64,000 nucleotides of DNA from Ganoderma boninense (taxonomy: Eukaryota; Basidiomycota; Agaricomycetes; Polyporales; Polyporaceae). Where the stretch lies: positions 806,001 through 870,000 of the forward strand of contig CM035308.1 of the NCBI GenBank assembly GCA_002900995.3, given 5' to 3'. Position numbers and translations under genes: made by a program. Under the pieces are notes generated by a model. That model searched no databases, had not been told where the DNA came from, and saw nothing but the letters and a program-made list of their open reading frames with translations. Shown here piece by piece: positions 10,244-21,750 of this stretch. The stretch's first letter is position 1, and each line of letters begins with the position of its first letter.

Positions 10244-12975
10244 ATGGATACAATCTACAGCCCCAAACGGATGTCCTGGGGTGCGGGTCTGCTCTCTCCA
10301 TTGTCCCCCAACTCAATCGACTCGCTCGAGTCGCGCTCTCGGGATGTGCAAGAAAGGACGTTTTGCAAGTGGTACTTGGTGCGGTTTCTGCAGCTGGCTT
10401 ATCGCGATTGAATTCTATCCTCCTAGGCTTAACACGAAGCTGGAGGCGAATGGCTACCCTCCAATGAGCTCTCTCGTTCGGGACTTGTCCGACGGCGTTC
10501 GGCTAATTCAGCTCATGGTGGGTGCTTGCACGGTTCCTCGGACTCTGCACTTATGCTACTGAATCTCCAGGAAATTATGGGTACGATCTATGCTTCCCTT
10601 CGGCTACCCATGGCCCTCATCTCAGACTAGGTGATACATCCTTGGGACGTTATAACAAAGCTCCGAGGATGCGTATTCAGAAGGCGGAGAATGTGAACAA
10701 AGCACTTGAGTTCATCACATCGCGAGGCGTGAAGCTCACCAATATTGGTCCAGAAGGTCAGTATCTGCTCTTCTTTTGTGGAGCTCGTTTGGAACAAGGT
10801 CGCAGATATCATCGACGGCAACCTAAAACTCATCCTCGGCATGATCTGGACTCTCATTCTTCGATTTACTATTGCGGACATCAGGTCCGTCGTCTCTGGC
10901 CTGATTACTTTCGCATGAAGGGAGTGTTCTGAGTTTCACTTGCCTCTTTGAAGTGAGGAAGGTGTTTCGGCAAAGGAGGGCCTACTTCTTTGGTGTCAGC
11001 GTAAGACAGCCCCGTACAAAGAATGCGACGTGCAAGACTTCTCCTACAGCTGGTCTGATGGCCTTGCCCTGTACGTAACTATTTTTGCGTTGTGTTCCTC
11101 GCGATCGTAAGTCATGCTGGACCCCAGTTGCGCCCTCATCCATTGCCATCGGCCTGACCTCATCGACTACGATAAATTGGACAAGGTAGGGCAGATGGTT
11201 GACTTCCGAACCAAGTTCAATTTCTGACATGCCGTAACACCCAGAGCGACCGCCATGGTAACACGCGTCTAGCTTTCCAAATTGCCCAGGAACACCTTGG
11301 TATTCCTGTTCGTCTATTCAACTCTTTGCACTCCAATGATCGTTGATGGACCACCTCCAATCTCCTGTAGCAACTCCTGGAGGTCGCCGATCTGTGCGAT
11401 ACTCAACATCCTGATGAACGTAGTGTAATGACCTACGTCGCTGGCTATTTCCACGCATTCTCATCAATGGGTGAGTCGATCGGAGTCTCCGATCTCTCAA
11501 GGCTCATGATGGTTAAAACCTGTGCAGAACAAACAGAGACTGTATCGCGGCGGGTCGAGAAGTTCGCAGAGCTCATGCAATCGGTCTGGATGAGCAGGAA
11601 CGACTATGAACGCCGGGTCCGGGAGCTTCTTCGTTCCATGGCAGACATGCAAGACGTCTGGGCTGCGAAGTCCTTCGTCGGCACATACGCCGATGCACTG
11701 CAGCACTCAGAATCTTTTCAGAGTTACAAGCAGACGACGAAACGCACCTGGGTTACTGAAAAGCAGGATGTTGCGACCTTGTTCGGCAACGTGCAGACCA
11801 AGCTCAAGACGTACGGTCTTCGGGAATACGTCCCCCCTCCCGGCCTGTCTCTCACGGACGTCGACGGGGCGTGGAACGAGCTTCTGAAAGCCGAAGCTGC
11901 GCGATCACGTGCTATCAATGCTGAGATCCGACAGTACGTGCACTCGCCGAGAAGCCATACACTTTTCGCTGCAGACTCTTTAACCTTACCTACAGGATAA
12001 AGGACAACCTCCGACACAAGTTCGCCGACCTCGCAAATAACTTCGAGAAGCGCCTGCGTTTGATGTCTACTGAGCTCGTCTCGATAGAAGGACCATTAGA
12101 GGAACAAGTAGAGCAGGTTCGGTTGCTGCAAGCCCGCATACCACCTTTTTCGGAGACCCTAGAAGCGGTGATCGCCGCAGAGGACGAGTGTCGAGCAGCG
12201 AATGTCGATGAGAACGATTATACCGCGTTCACTGTGGAAGATCTACGATTCGAGCTCGAACTTGTCACTGGCAGCATAGCCAAGAAACTCGCCTTCATTG
12301 ATAACCAGGTTCGTTCGACCGTAAGAACAGTCATAGAGGCACTAAAACGTGCGCAGATCGTTTCTCGGAACATGACCAACTTGACCCCAGCACAACTGGA
12401 GCAATTCGAGAGCACATTCCGCTACTTCGACAAGGACGAATCAAACACGCTCAACCAGTTTGAGATGTCGGCCGCTCTTGCCAGTCTCGGAATCGTATAT
12501 TCTGTAAGCTTCATTTGCGGCCTCTGTCTCTGCTCTTGGCTGACCGTGGTCTAGGATGAGGATATGGACCTCATTTACGACCAGCTCATGGCGGACTACG
12601 GCGCAGTCACCTTCGAGCCGTTCATTAACCTTTTGGTAAACGCATGCCGTTGCTTGGCCTCCTGCGCATCGGCTCACGAACTTCCTAGGTGGATATCATG
12701 GAGGACCAGACATCGCCCGCGCAACTGCGCGAATCCTTCAGGGGCATTGCTGGGGACAAGGCAAGTCTACTTGGGCTGCGCATTTCAGCCGCTCCCTAAC
12801 GTTCGAACCATCCTAGCCATACGTCACTGAACTTGACCTGCGCGTTGCCCACCTGCCTGCGACCGCGATCGAATTCCTTCGACAAGCAATGCCCTCGACG
12901 TCCAACGGCGTCGGGGAACCTGAGTACGACTATGAGCGGTGGCTGGATGAAGTATTTGAGCAGGACGGGCAGTGA
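10244..12975 (+). CDS. ain1: Alpha-actinin (actin cross-linking protein)
   Basis: Actin-filament bundler of the contractile ring and cortical actin, the homologue of S. pombe Ain1 (family knowledge). Fourteen exons encode 665 residues. Exons: 10244-10371, 10427-10517, 10571-10580, 10631-10756, 10806-10884, 10954-11070, 11128-11185, 11245-11307, 11371-11470, 11528-11933, 11996-12503, 12555-12635, 12689-12760 and 12817-12975. CH domain 1 ([38 protein letters not shown]) and CH domain 2 ([27 protein letters not shown]) occupy about residues 35-260. A short spectrin-like helical rod follows, as usual in fungi. The C-terminus carries an EF-hand ([13 protein letters not shown], Asp at loop positions 1 and 3, Glu at 12) and a second, degenerate calmodulin-like lobe. 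Exon 3 is only 10 nt. Intron 13 uses a GC donor (AAG|GCAAGT); the nearby GT alternative would shift the frame into a stop. Confidence 0.96.
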
Positions 12976-13395
12976 CACTGCCCCTACTGCGCGCATTCAC
13001 ATCTGCGAATGACATGTTTTCGGCACATACGCTCAGGCAGCGCCTTTGTCTCGCATTATCACCTGCTCTCCGTTTCTGAACCTCTGACCATCCACTGACA
13101 CTCTCTAGCATTACGGACGCACTCCAGTTACAATAAAGAATAGAATAGTGTATGTACTATGTTTGCTATATGTAAATCGCATCGCAGATGCATACATGCG
13201 CAAAGCCTGAAGGATGTCGGTGGACGTTGGAGGTCGAGTGCATTGGCCACCGCCTCGCCCAATCGGAGAGCGGCAATCGCCGTTGTCGCTCATCTTGATA
13301 TACTTATACCACTCCCTCGTCTTAGCATCCTCCTTCTCCATCCAAGGTCCTGCTCCTCCTCTACGCCCCACCTCCCCCACACATATTTTCCAACC
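12976..13395. promoter_or_regulatory. Alpha-actinin 3' flank and cofilin promoter
   Basis: The right half (about 13300-13395) is strongly pyrimidine-rich up to the cofilin ATG, as expected for a highly expressed fungal gene. No other gene was seen. Confidence 0.4.
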
Positions 13396-14383
13396 ATGGT
13401 ACGTCGCCGATCTGCAGCCATGCGCCCTCGTGCCAGACCCCTTTAACCCACCCGCGGTGCGCTGATTGATCCGCATCCGTCCTCCATCTGTCTCCCGCAA
13501 TCGCAATCGCACCGCGACTCCACAGGCCTCCGGTGTTGCCGTAAACGATGACTGCCTCACGGCGTTCCAGGACCTGAAGCTGGGCAAGAAGGCCAAGTAC
13601 ATCATCTACACGCTCAGCAAGGACCTCACCGAGATCGTCGTCGAGAAGCGGGCGGAACCGACCGCCACGTACGACGACTTCGTCGCGGACCTCCCCGAGG
13701 CCGAGTGCCGATGGGCCGTGTACGACTTTGACTTTGAGAAGGAGGGTGGGAAGCGGTCCAAAATCACGTTCTACTCCTGGTGAGTCGCCGGCGTTTCTCT
13801 TGCGGGTCCCCCTCCCTCCGTCTTGCGGATGCGCGAGTGTCTATCGCATCGCACCGCCCTGCATGCAGCGGGATGCACCCCCCAGGATGTGTCGGCATCC
13901 GATCCCCCATGCCTTCGCCTGCAGATGCTTGCCGTCGGACGCGGCGAAACACGGAGGAGGTGGGGCACCGGAGGCGGGGAGAGTTCACTAACGTCATCTA
14001 TGCGACGCACGCGATCGCGGCGATCAGGTCGCCCGACGACTCCAAGGTGAAGCAGAAGATGTTGTTCGCGTCGTCGAAGGACGCTCTTCGACGCTCCCTG
14101 GTCGGCGTTGCGGCCGAGGTCCAGGGGACGGACTTCAGCGAGGTCGCATATGAGAGCGGTGCGTCGCGCGTCCCGTCGTATCTGTACCGCAAACGCTGAC
14201 CGCGTCCCGCTTCTCTCGGGTTCGGCATTCGCTGCCTCGCGTGCGTCGTTACGTCACGCACGCTGCTTGCTGGATGCGTGGCGATCTGCACGTTAAACTC
14301 AACGTCAAATGCCACGCCCTCTTCGCCCGCGCCCACGCCCCGAACGCAACACAGTGCTCGACAAGGTCTCGCGAGGCCACTGA
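13396..14383 (+). CDS. COF1: Cofilin (ADF/cofilin actin-severing protein)
   Basis: Binds and severs ADP-actin filaments and drives actin turnover at cortical patches (family knowledge). Four exons (13396-13398, 13526-13779, 14028-14158 and 14355-14383) encode 138 residues, the usual yeast-cofilin size. The first exon is only the ATG, an arrangement seen in other fungal cofilins. The chain starts M-ASGVAV with the regulatory Ser near the N-terminus. It carries the actin-binding long helix (KQKMLFASSKDALRRSL) followed by the conserved VQGTDFSEVAYES and ends in LDKVSRGH. Introns 1 to 3 are comparatively long (127, 248 and 196 nt). It lies directly downstream of alpha-actinin on the same strand, so two actin regulators are adjacent; co-regulation is only an inference. 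Confidence 0.97.
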
Positions 14384-14834
14384 GCGGCTGGCTCTCATCA
14401 CGACCCCCCACATGACACCGATTTCGGCATCCAGGACTCCACATGCCCCTTGTTTATTGAAGACTCGGAGACGATTCGGACGAGGATGCTGGTGGAGGCT
14501 TGTAGTCATATAACGAACGATCTCTCTTTTGTCTCACGAGCTCCAGAAGTCACGTAGAACTGTATAAATCCCATACTTTTCTTCTCTGTATCCCCAGGTC
14601 CTGCTTTACCATGAAGTCTCCTCACTGCCATCATCGACATCCCCCGTCCGGGTTGGCCGGGGCGGAGAACACTGCCACTGCTCTCGGCGCTCCGGCGCAG
14701 TCATGGTTATGACGCGCGGGGCTCGCGACCAACTCGCGACTCGGTCTAGTTCCCGACTCGGACAGGGGACCCACCTTAACAGAAGCTTTTAACCTCTTTG
14801 TCTCTTCTCCGCCTCTTTGCACATACAGCTTACT
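14384..14834. promoter_or_regulatory. Intergenic between cofilin and the EI24-type gene
   Basis: Contains the cofilin 3' flank and a CT-rich leader (about 14790-14834) for the next gene. A gene-like ORF was not found. Confidence 0.4.
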
Positions 14835-16235
14835 ATGTCTATCCCGTCGGCTTCCGCAGACAGTCTTCCTGGCGAATACAGAGGCTCTACCCCCACTTCT
14901 ACACCCTCTGCGGCGGACGAGAACATCCCAGCCAACCTGCAACGGGCTACCCACCGGCTACAATTTCCACCGTCGTATGTTGTGGTTGGATTCTACAGGC
15001 TCCTTAGCGACCCGAAGTTGAGGGTGCCTGCATGGAATAAGTGCAAGCATGGGTTCGTGAGAGGGGCTGCCGTTGGGCTGGTCTGGGTGAGCGCGGTTTA
15101 TCGGAGGTTGAGAGTACGAGGAGGTATGCTCACGTCTCCAAGGCGGCGGGCACATACAAGATCCAGAAGGTGTTTGTGGAGTACTTCCTCGTCAAGTGAG
15201 TCGATCCTCAGTGTGTGCTGGATCGCCTGCGAGTACCTGTGGCTTAAACGTGGTGTGAAGCTCTCCTCGCGTGACGGGCCTCTCGAGGGACGCCATCTTC
15301 GGCTTCCAGCTGCCCTTCGACATCCCCACCTGTACGTCCTATATCCATATATGCGCCTCGCTAGCGAGTATGCTAAGTGCACTGGCCTGATGACGAACAG
15401 ACGCCACGCTCTTCTTCCTCTCGAGCCAGATCTCGAGCATAATCTATTTCTTCCTCTCGCGCAACATCCGCATCGCGCGTGAACGCGCCTATGAGCAGAC
15501 CATCCAGTCCCGCGGCAAGGGTTCGGACTGGTGGCAGCCGTACGTCGAGGAGTGGGACAACCCGCCCCCCGTGCCGCCGAAGTGGCGTTGGTCGTTCTTC
15601 ATGGCCGGACCCCTCGGCAGCATGGTCGCACGACGTGAGTTTTCAGGGCAGGTCAATTCATAGGGCAGTGGCTCATTGATGGGGGCGCGCCTTGGTGCGT
15701 TCCTAGTGATCTCCATCCCTCTGGATTTCCTCCCTTTCGCGGGTATGGTTATTGCGGCCGCATTCAGGGGGCTTGGCACGGCGCGCTATTTGCACGAGCC
15801 GGTACGTCCCCCCATTTTTGTGCCTCACTCACTTGGAGTTTATTGGTCGTGGTTTTGCTTCGGGAATAGTACTACAAGGCGAAGGGCATGACCAAGGATC
15901 AGGTCGCCGTCTTCATCGAGGAGCGCAAGTGGGACTACCGAGGTAGGCACGCGCATATACCCGTAATTTCAGCTCATCTTATTTTAAGCGACAGTATTCG
16001 GATTTACCGCTGCTCTCGTGGAGCGGATCCCTATCATTGGGCTGATATTCTCCGTCTCCAATCGCATTGGCGCGGCCATGTGGGCCCATGGTATGCGTTC
16101 TAAATAAATTGGTAGCTTGTGATAAACTGAGTCGTGCCTCGTCCAGACCTCGAGAAGAGGCAGCACTATGTCGCAGCCGTAAAGGCGGGTCTCGCTCCCG
16201 GGAGCCCACCTAGTCTAAAACCCAAGACGGATTAA
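14835..16235 (+). CDS. EI24-domain (RRT8/LDS-like) membrane protein
   Basis: Multi-span ER or lipid-droplet membrane protein of the EI24 group; yeast relatives are the Rrt8/Lds spore-wall proteins (family knowledge). Eight exons (14835-15086, 15143-15195, 15261-15331, 15401-15634, 15707-15801, 15870-15942, 15995-16090 and 16147-16235) encode 320 residues. Supporting segments are GFVRGAAVGLVW, the membrane stretch ATLFFLSSQISSIIYFF, LVISIPLDFLPFAGMVIAAA, and the family hallmark near the C-terminus, RIPIIGLIFSVSNRIGAAMW followed by DLEKRQHYVAAVKAG. The Ser/Thr-rich first 35 residues are likely cytosolic and disordered. The intron after GLVW was placed at AAG|GCG because this keeps the frame and the expected spacing. 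The substrate or role is not apparent from the sequence. Confidence 0.85.
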
Positions 16236-18803
16236 GTTTGGGTTGGCCCTCGGCGCCAGTCCGGTTTGGGGAGACACGCCAATGCGTGGTACAAGATTGT
16301 TGGTTTGCATACGTCGCAGCGCATTTGGACCTTGTATGCGACTTGTCCCATTAATTTCTTATGATTACCCATGTTTCAAAAATGAGATATAGTGGAATGG
16401 TAGAGACGACGTCTCTGCAGCCTCTATGTAGGTACCAGGGGCCGCGTCCTTAGGTCTTGAACGTAATCATGATACACGGGCATGCACCGCTATGGTGCTT
16501 GGCTTCAGTGGCGCGGGCACAAGCTCAGCATGAGTGATACGATGTTGAGCCCTATTATGAAGTTTTGTACTGAGCACAAGATGCCGGATACTTGTGCTCC
16601 GCATCAACCGAGCTTTGAACCTGGCATGAAACGATCTGCACGTGACCGGGCGGCCGCTTCCTATCGGGATTCAGGCTGCGCTTTCATATCGCGGGGCATC
16701 GCTCGATTCGCTCGTCCCCTCTGCCTCCTGCGCTGGCACTGGCTTCGAATTGGATGTATTGACAACTGACACTCAAAATGCGTACAGTAGTTCTACAACA
16801 CGATATCTACAGGTAACAACGTAATGAAGTATTCAGCGAAACGACGTAGCTCAGGCTCGCAGCACTCTGGCGCCGTCAAAACGGTTTGGGGCGCACAGCG
16901 AGCTGGGATGGATCCCATGAGAATATGTAACGAGGTGGTACAGAGAGGGAGCCAGGGGAGCTCCCTGTGCAGGACACTGATACTCCATTTACTCAGATCC
17001 CGTGGTGGAGCCCGACACCCCAAGTCAGCCAAAGGGGAGACGACATGTCAGACAACGAGCTCGAAAACGAGCTGATTGTCGAACATGTCGCTCCTCTTAG
17101 CAAAGCGAATAGAGTGCCGGGCCCAAATGCACCCTGCCAGGGGATATCCGTCGGACACCCATGGAGGGAGGAATGCGTTGTGCGAAAGGGGAGACTGGTG
17201 GGGGGAGGAGGAGATGGGGGCAGAAGACAAGAAGGGTGACCCCCAACGACAAGCCCACCGAAAACTTCGAAGTCCAACCATCACCATCATGATATCGATA
17301 AGTTCAGGCGCCCGAGGAGGTATGGGTTGGGCTTAAAATGATTGGACTTGGACCTGAGGTTGAGTGCGTAAACCACGCTCAGCTTGAATTGATGCCAGGA
17401 TGCGCTCAGCATGTCCCAACAGTTTAAACCTGCCTCGAAATTCGAATAATGCGCCGCGCACATGCCTCGTTTAGCCTGGGTTTAAAATCACTAGGTCAAA
17501 CCTGGTTTATTTTCTCTTGTTGAAGCCTGACGCAAATAGCCGTCTGGCCGTGTACTGATACAATCGATATCCTTAGGAGAGATTGTTCAAGGCGCCGCCG
17601 CGGCAACTCGTACAACTTGTTGCCCAACATTGAAGGTTGAACGTCGAACGTTTGAACGTCCACTTTTGACCAAACCCAGACCGTTGCTTCGCAGCTGCGA
17701 CAAAATTTTGCGGTCAACACGAGCATGTGGATGACTCGGTCCACAAGGGCCAAGACCTCGACCGTCTGGACGACAACGCCACCGTTGATGACAACACTTG
17801 CTTGTAAGTTGTCCCTCATTATAAGTATGTGCGTGGTGCCGAGATTGAATAGGATGGTCTTCGAGTATCGGCACGACGAACAGAGAAGTGGATTACCATG
17901 TGCATCGCCCTTGCTGATTATTTTTATCGGAACCTCTCCCCGATAGTTCGCCACCGTCTCATTGCAAACATGTGGCGCACCACGACGACGACCGATGCCC
18001 AGACTCCAACGCAATCTTAGCACGCATCTGCATCAGAGAATTAGAGGAAGATTGCAGCTTCGACTCGATCTTCGGTTCGACGGGAGCCGACCAGTGCCTT
18101 GGCTAGAACGAGTTGCAAGTGCAGCAGCATCTTTCCACAGACCCCGTTATGTTTCGACGGCTTCATGAATGGCGCGGCGCATGCCTGGCGGTGGCCTCAG
18201 GGCAACGTCGTCTGCAGTCGCGAAGTACTGTATGCCTTACATGTCCCACAGACGGCCTCCGGAGGGTTGGAGCGCTGGCGAGCTAACGGGGGGGGGGACC
18301 AGGCAGCACCCCCGACAATCCACCAAAATGCCTGATCCCTTTTCTGAAATCTGTCTCGGATTTGTCCGACAAATCAGGCCCCAAATTGGGGCCGATTTGG
18401 CCGGATTAAATCAGGGCGTTCAGCCTTGAGCCGCCTTGGTCTCGTACCCACCCGTTTGCACTCACACCCCACCACCGCAGAACAGACGTCTGGGGCATTT
18501 GAATAGAGAGACCCCCCGTGCCACGCCCGCTAGTCGAACCCGATCCGGAGGGTAGCCTCGCGCCTCTCATCGCAGACTGGGAAGGAGCAGTGTCTCGGCA
18601 TTGATTGCGCGAGAGTGGCGCAGGATCGACGCGACTATCAAGTGTGCATCGAGGCACTGCTGCAGAGCATGCGCCATCATCGCACGCACAGTGCTCCCTT
18701 AGGGCACATTGACGTCGATCATCGTCTGCCTGAACTGCTGGAGCATAATGAAGCATGCAGCTGAGCAATGGTGTCCGACGGGCGCCTTCGATGACCTTGC
18801 GAG
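16236..18803. other. Gene-poor 2.6 kb stretch
   Basis: The only long ORF (minus strand, 17496-18023, 175 codons) has no recognised domain and no splice support. An imperfect inverted repeat lies at 18370-18399, and a G-run (nine G) lies near 18290. The composition is more AT-rich than in flanking genes around 17340-17520. No transposase, reverse transcriptase or long terminal repeat was identified. Confidence 0.45.
18370..18399. repeat. Imperfect palindrome (GGCCCCAAATTGGGGCC core)
   Basis: The 17-nt core GGCCCCAAATTGGGGCC is perfectly symmetric around its central A. The outer CAAATC/GATTTG arms pair as well if one base is bulged. It could form a hairpin. Confidence 0.6.
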
Positions 18804-18810
18804 TATAAAA
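18804..18810 (+). promoter_or_regulatory. TATA box of the small secreted protein gene
   Basis: TATAAAA in the context GAGTATAAAAGGAG lies 188 bp before the ATG at 18998. The space between holds a CT-rich leader and a likely 5'-UTR intron (18911-18973, GTGAGC to CCGACAG). Confidence 0.7.
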
Positions 18811-18997
18811 GGAGGGGTGCAGTCGGCTTGGATTCTCCAGCAGTGTTGATCACTTCTCCTTCGAGCTCGTTGCTGTTTTACCCATTCGCCTTTGCTTCAC
18901 CAACTCTTCTGTGAGCCCTTGCTTTCCCCCGCTCTCGTCCATTCCGCACCGTTGCTAACACGTTCTCCGACAGTTTCACGTCCACATTATCTTCATC

Positions 18998-19480
18998 ATG
19001 AAGTTCGCCGCCGTCATCATCGCCCTCGCCGCTGCCACCGTTGCTGTTGCCGGCCCCGTCGCCCGCGAGGACTCCTCCGTTGTCGAGCTCAACGACATCG
19101 ACACCGCCGCCATCGACTACCTCGTCCGCCGCGGTCTGTTCGATGAGTCCAGTCTCGAGGCCCGCGGCCTCTTAAGCAGCATCCTCGGCGGCAAGAAGCA
19201 CCACCCCGGCGGCGACCGCCCCGCGGCGGCGACTGCTGGCAAACCCAGGCCCACAAGGAGGCCGTAAACAAGGCAGACCTCAAGAATTTTCCCTTCTGCG
19301 ACGTCGTGTATGTCTCCTCTTCCCTTTCTCTTTTCAGCCCCTTGCGGCGTCGGTGCTGACCGTCCGTCTTACAGCTTCGGTAACGGCGGTCTTGCGACCT
19401 TCCGCCGCTCCTCCTCTTCGCAGAAGAAGATCGGCCTGCAGAGCCCCCGCCGGCGCGTTCGAGATCTAATGTGGATATGA
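18998..19480 (+). CDS. Small secreted protein gene with an apparent frameshift
   Basis: The first frame starts with a textbook signal peptide (MKFAAVIIALAAATVAVAGP). It continues through LLSSILGGKKHHPGGDRP but then hits a stop at 19267. A second frame (offset +2) becomes coding at about 19225 (GGDCWQTQAHKEAVNK, then FPFCDVV). It is spliced through a good intron (19308-19374, GTATGT to CTTACAG) to a basic tail ending at 19480. Both halves look like one protein interrupted in a GC-rich run (four C at about 19218-19222). One missing base there would explain it, either as an assembly error or a real mutation. A weak alternative is a 53-nt intron with a GTCCGC donor, but it gives a low-complexity Arg/Pro stretch. 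The upstream TATA box suggests strong regulated expression. The function is unknown. Confidence 0.6.
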
Positions 19481-20116
19481 ATTTACGCAGCATGTTCATG
19501 CCAGGGATGGTTGTCCCGAAGCGTTGGGTCGTTATAATGTTTCATTCTTTTGGTGGTCACCACTTCTAAACTCTTGGTGTGCGAGGGAGGCCTGATTTCG
19601 ACGACCCCAGTCTTGCGCAGATTCTCACCCAGGCCGGCAACATTAGCGCAATCGCAGTTGAATTCCAACAACATGTCTCCTCTATTGCGCCGTCGAGCCG
19701 ACGTCCAACTTGCAAGGATAACTTGAGTCCATCATCTACTTCACCTTCTGTTTTTGCTGCGTTGTGGCTTATACTGAGTTATTTATCCTCTCCCGTACTT
19801 TTGTAACTCTCCTATGTTCCTCCGACAAGTCCGGGTGCCATGCAATGTCGCACTTTGTGTGAGAGAAGTCATTGGGCGCCGTCATTGCAGAGACTGCTCT
19901 TGCGCTGTACGTAGCAGTGACTTAATGGTGCTTGAAGATTATTTGTTTAGACAAAACACCGAGGCTAGCCTGTAATTCGACTCGGTTCGCCCATTCTTAG
20001 GTATCCGTTGGCGCCCGAACGTCGAGATGCCCAGATGGGCGTGGCTGTGCTAGCGCGCGCGTTCAATCAAAGTAGCCACCACCAATTGCCAGTGCCTGCA
20101 GGCCTCAGACCGCAGA
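19481..20116. other. Intergenic
   Basis: 3' flank of the secreted-protein gene and upstream region of the F-box-type gene. No coding region or repeat was recognised. Confidence 0.4.
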
Positions 20117-21722
20117 ATGCAGACAACGACAGTTCGGAAGCCGCGGGGCCTTCAAGATCTCAACTTCGACATACTCCTCCAAGTCATCTCTCTCCTCACA
20201 CCCCGCCAAATGGCCCATCTTACCCGCACTTGCCATGCCCTTCGCCGAGCTCTCGCAGCAGAACTGCCCCGAGAGCGTGTCTCCCTCGAAGGACGACATC
20301 TCACCTCCTTCCTCGCCTTCACTGATGTCAAAAATGGGAGGGACCGATTGGAGTACTTCCAAGAGCTCGAGCTGCCCGGGTCCACCTACGAGACGATGTC
20401 CAGTGGAGACCAAGCCATGTCTGTGAAGGACGTCAAACGGGCCTTGTCAACGATCCTGCACTCCGCGAGCAACCTCCGCTCTCTCACCATTCTGGACCTG
20501 AACACGTTTTCATTCCTCCCCAAGGAGCTCAAGGCGATCCTCGACTCGTTCCTTCGTCTCAGAGAGCTAGAAATGTCCGGCATCCAGAAGAAATACGAAG
20601 GTGCCCTCGTGGACGTCCTTCCACGGCTCCACACCCTAGGTCTCGATTTCCTCGAAGAATGCAATCCGAACGTATACCTCAAGGCTCCCCAATGCGACGT
20701 CCGCCAGGTCACGCTCTACGGCGCGACGCTGAAAGGCGCATCCCTGTGCTTCCCCTCCGTTCACACCCTGCGCGCCCACCTACCTCCCGAGCGACGTCGA
20801 CGCCCTGACGCACATCTTCCCCAACGTCAAGCACGTCGTCCTCGACCTCGTTCGTGACTGCAGCGGCCTGGACCCGGAGTACCGCAAGAGCGAGCGCAGG
20901 CACCACCATGGCATCGCGTCGCTGGCGTGGACCTACTTCGATGCGATGGGCTGGCGCGACCGTCTCCTCGCGCGGCCCCGAAGGAAGGCCGACGCGTGGC
21001 CGGGCATCCAAAGCCTCCTCGTCATGGGTTTTGGCGTGGATAAGATGGGATGGCTGGGCCTGACGTGCCCCGTGCCCCGCGTGGAGGTGTCCAGCTGGCG
21101 CATGCGGCACAACCTGCTGGCAGCGATGCTGAAGGAGCTTGGTCCTCGCTGCTTGGTCTTCCACCCCGGGACTATCCATGGACCGTGGCTGAATCTGCTG
21201 TACGGGTGGCATCTGCTCTCTGCCCTCGAGTCCTCGCCGTCCGTTACGCGGCTCGCGGGGGCGCTTTGCAAGTATGCTATGGGCGTTGCTTGCAAGCATG
21301 CAGAGTGGCTGGTGCGTCAAGGGTCAGACTTTCTCCTCTTGTGCGACGAAGGTGACAGCCGGCATGTCTCTTCTTAGGGCCTCGTCTGCGGATATGTGGC
21401 AAAGTCTTCCGTTTCTTTCTTCCTTCTACGACTCGCCGACTGCGAAGGTCCGGTCGACGAAGGGCTTTCTGACCAGCTCGGGATTTGGTGTGCAGCCTTG
21501 TCGGACAAGGTCAGTTCATTGAAGGTCTTCATTTGCCAAATCGAGGACCAGGTGCATCTGGGCTGGGTGAAGAAGCCAGGAGGGTGGGTGGAGATGACGG
21601 CCGACGAGGCGCGCGAGCTCGTCGCATCAGAGGATGTTTGTCCTTCGTCCATCGAGCCATGTGAAAAATGCGAGAGGTGCGTCTCGCATTTCCTCGTGTC
21701 TCCTCTCATTCGTCAATTTTAA
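20117..21722 (+). pseudogene. F-box-type protein, left copy of the inverted duplication, frameshifted
   Basis: The N-terminus (about residues 10-60) fits an F-box: LQDLNFDILLQVISLL followed by TPRQMAHLTRTCHALRR. F-box proteins recruit substrates to SCF ubiquitin ligases (family knowledge). The rest is the leucine-rich, poorly conserved recognition region usual for mushroom F-box proteins. The reading frame breaks at about 20775-20785: compared with the right copy, this copy is 5 nt shorter between CTGCGCGCC and CCTCCCGAGCG. The downstream frame is open and reaches a 66-nt intron (21312-21377, GTGCGT to TTCTTAG). A second exon follows (21378-21722) with two adjacent CxxC-like cysteines (EPCEKCERC) near its end. 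The first exon runs 20117-21311. It looks like a recently inactivated gene; an assembly error is possible. Confidence 0.75.
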
Positions 21723-21750
21723 TGTCTATCAGTTCGTTCTAGCACGTAAC
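20235..21750 (+). repeat. Left arm of a 1.5 kb inverted duplication
   Basis: Aligned by eye, this arm matches the reverse complement of 26425-27945 almost base for base. It includes the F-box-type coding part, the 66-nt intron and about 25 bp beyond the stop codon. Similarity fades at TCTAGCAC on the outer 3' side, and near the end of the F-box region on the 5' side. About 4.7 kb lies between the arms. Confidence 0.9.

Noticed and set aside
17496..18023. 175-codon minus-strand ORF in a gene-poor region
   Set aside because: No recognised domain, no splice partners, and no promoter evidence on that side. Kept only as a note.
21396..21722. Independent small gene encoding a 108-aa cysteine-containing protein
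   Set aside because: It lacks an ATG at its left end and is best explained as the last exon of the F-box-type gene after a 66-nt intron. The right copy shows the same arrangement.
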